This document shows, in pieces, positions 62,701 to 64,000 of a stretch of DNA of 64,000 nucleotides. How positions within the stretch are numbered: position 1 is the stretch's first letter; every line of letters starts with the position of its first letter. Source of the DNA: an uncultured Dehalococcoidia bacterium (GTDB lineage Bacteria; Chloroflexota; Dehalococcoidia; Tepidiformales; Tepidiformaceae); contig CALLPC010000006.1 in NCBI GenBank assembly GCA_938015525.1, forward strand, positions 1 to 64,000, in the 5' to 3' direction. The notes below the pieces were generated by a model. It did not search any database. It was given only the letters and a program-made list of their open reading frames with translations, and was not told the DNA's origin. A program made the translations under genes and the position numbers.

Positions 62701-64000
62701 CTCCTTCGGTATGCGCGGACCCACGCCCCGTTCGAGTCGGCCGGGCCGGCTGCACGATGGCGGCTGCCGCCGTCGCTCGTTACCGATCAGCTCGCCGTGC
62801 TCGAACGGGAGGGCCAGCTGGTCCGGGGAGCATTCCGCCCTGGCGGAAGCGGCCCCGAATGGTGCCATCCGGAAGTGTTGCGGCTCATCAAGCGGCGCTC
62901 CATCGCGCTACATCGGCGGGAAGTGGAACCCGTCGACCAGGCGGCTTACGCCCGCTTCCTGTCAGCCTGGCACGGGGTCCCGCGGAAATCGTCCGGCCTC
63001 GATGGGCTTCGCGAAGCGATTGCGCGGCTCGAGGGCTATCCGCTGCCCGCGTCGATGCTCGAACGATGCATCCTTCCCGCCCGGGTCGAGGGGTATCTGC
63101 CAGCGATGCTCGATGCGCTTTGCGCCGCCGGCGAGGTGGCCTGGTTTGGGGCCGGCCGTATTCGTGATGATGACGGGCGGGTCGTCCTCGTGGCTCGCGA
63201 ACGGCTGCCGGCTCTCCTCGCCAGCGAACACGAGCCGGAGAACGGCATCGCCCAAACGGTCCTGGAGCTGCTCCGGCAGCGGGGAGCGCAGTTTTTCGCC
63301 GACATCGTCGCTGTCGTAGGTGCGCCGGTCCGCGAGGTGCTCGATGCACTCTGGGCGCTTGCGTGGGGAGGACTCGTGACGAACGATACGTTCGCGCCCG
63401 TCCGCGCCTGGCTTGGGCGAGGCGGTGACCGACGGCCCGCTCCCGGCGGTCGACTGCACCGGCTGCCGCCGGAGTCGGGCGGCCGATGGGCGGCGCTCCC
63501 GGCCGCCGCGGATCGCACCCGGTCACTACATGCGTGGGCGGAGGTTCTTTTCGAGCGTCGGGGTGTCCTGACGCGGGAGGCTGTGAACGCCGAAGCGCTC
63601 CGCGGCGGCTTCTCGGCGCTTTATCCGGTTTTCCGAGAGATGGAGGAGCGAGGGCGGGCTCGCCGCGGGTACTTCGTCGAGGGGCTCGGCGGTGCCCAGT
63701 TCGCACTGGCGGCCGCCATCGAGCGGCTCCGGGCTGAGCGGTTGCCCGCCGAACCACCCCGTGCTGTGCTGCTGGCGGCAGTCGACCCGGCCCAGCCGTA
63801 CGGCGAAGTCCTGCCTTGGCCCGGCGCCGATGGAGCCCCGGACCGAAGGTCGCCGGTGCGCGCGGCCGGTAGTTTCGTCGTGCTCGTCGAGGGGGTGCCG
63901 GTCCTCATGATGGAGCGCTGGGGCAAATCGCTGGTCAGCTTCCCCGCCGCCGATGCCGAGGGATGGCTGGAGGCGGCTCTCGACGTGCTGACGGCATCGG
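59719..64000 (+). CDS. lhr: Lhr-type DEAD/DEAH helicase (3' end beyond window)
   Basis: Not in ORF track; translates as [69 protein letters not shown]... [28 protein letters not shown]; frame confirmed at the last line. Confidence 0.93.
   Translation, partial: [1427 protein letters not shown]

Overview
The window is a GC-rich, very compact bacterial chromosomal segment. It is most consistent with Chloroflexota, possibly Dehalococcoidia/Tepidiforma-like; that placement is inferred from gene content only. Contents in order: ATP synthase operon (atpE 3' end, F, H, A, G, a HAD phosphatase inserted in the operon, D, C); murA-mreB; rex; a class V aminotransferase followed by a SerA with an N-terminal XRE-type helix-turn-helix; ftsW/rodA and a Ser/Thr kinase starting back to back; LLM oxidoreductase; two Opp/Dpp ATPases; tRNA-Leu and tRNA-Lys; GDPD; orphan Flp pilin; CAP-domain protein; a 1058-aa ATPase/TPR/SARP-BTAD regulator followed by a 29-aa hydrophobic peptide gene missing from the ORF track; tRNA-Asp; SDR; gmk-aroA-tyrA; M50 protease; a leader-preceded operon of two beta-propeller proteins plus a transglycosylase/SH3b protein; EF-G-like GTPase; DnaQ-DinG; icd and acnA; double zinc-ribbon protein; tRNA(CAT); Baeyer-Villiger-type monooxygenase; proS, dtd; two TetR regulators; FmdB zinc ribbon under a perfect CIRCE element; tRNA-Ser and tRNA-Pro; threonine aldolase; degenerate-receiver regulator; F420-type LLM enzyme and fused CofGH; HxlR regulator; and an Lhr-type helicase (runs off the window, absent from the ORF track) with a perfect GAAC-N4-GTTC box upstream. 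No CRISPR array, rRNA or recognisable transposon was seen. The best candidates for undescribed biology are (1) the HTH-SerA fusion with a matching pair of palindromic operators at its own start, and (2) the TPR regulator plus short exported-peptide gene, which resembles a peptide-sensing circuit.
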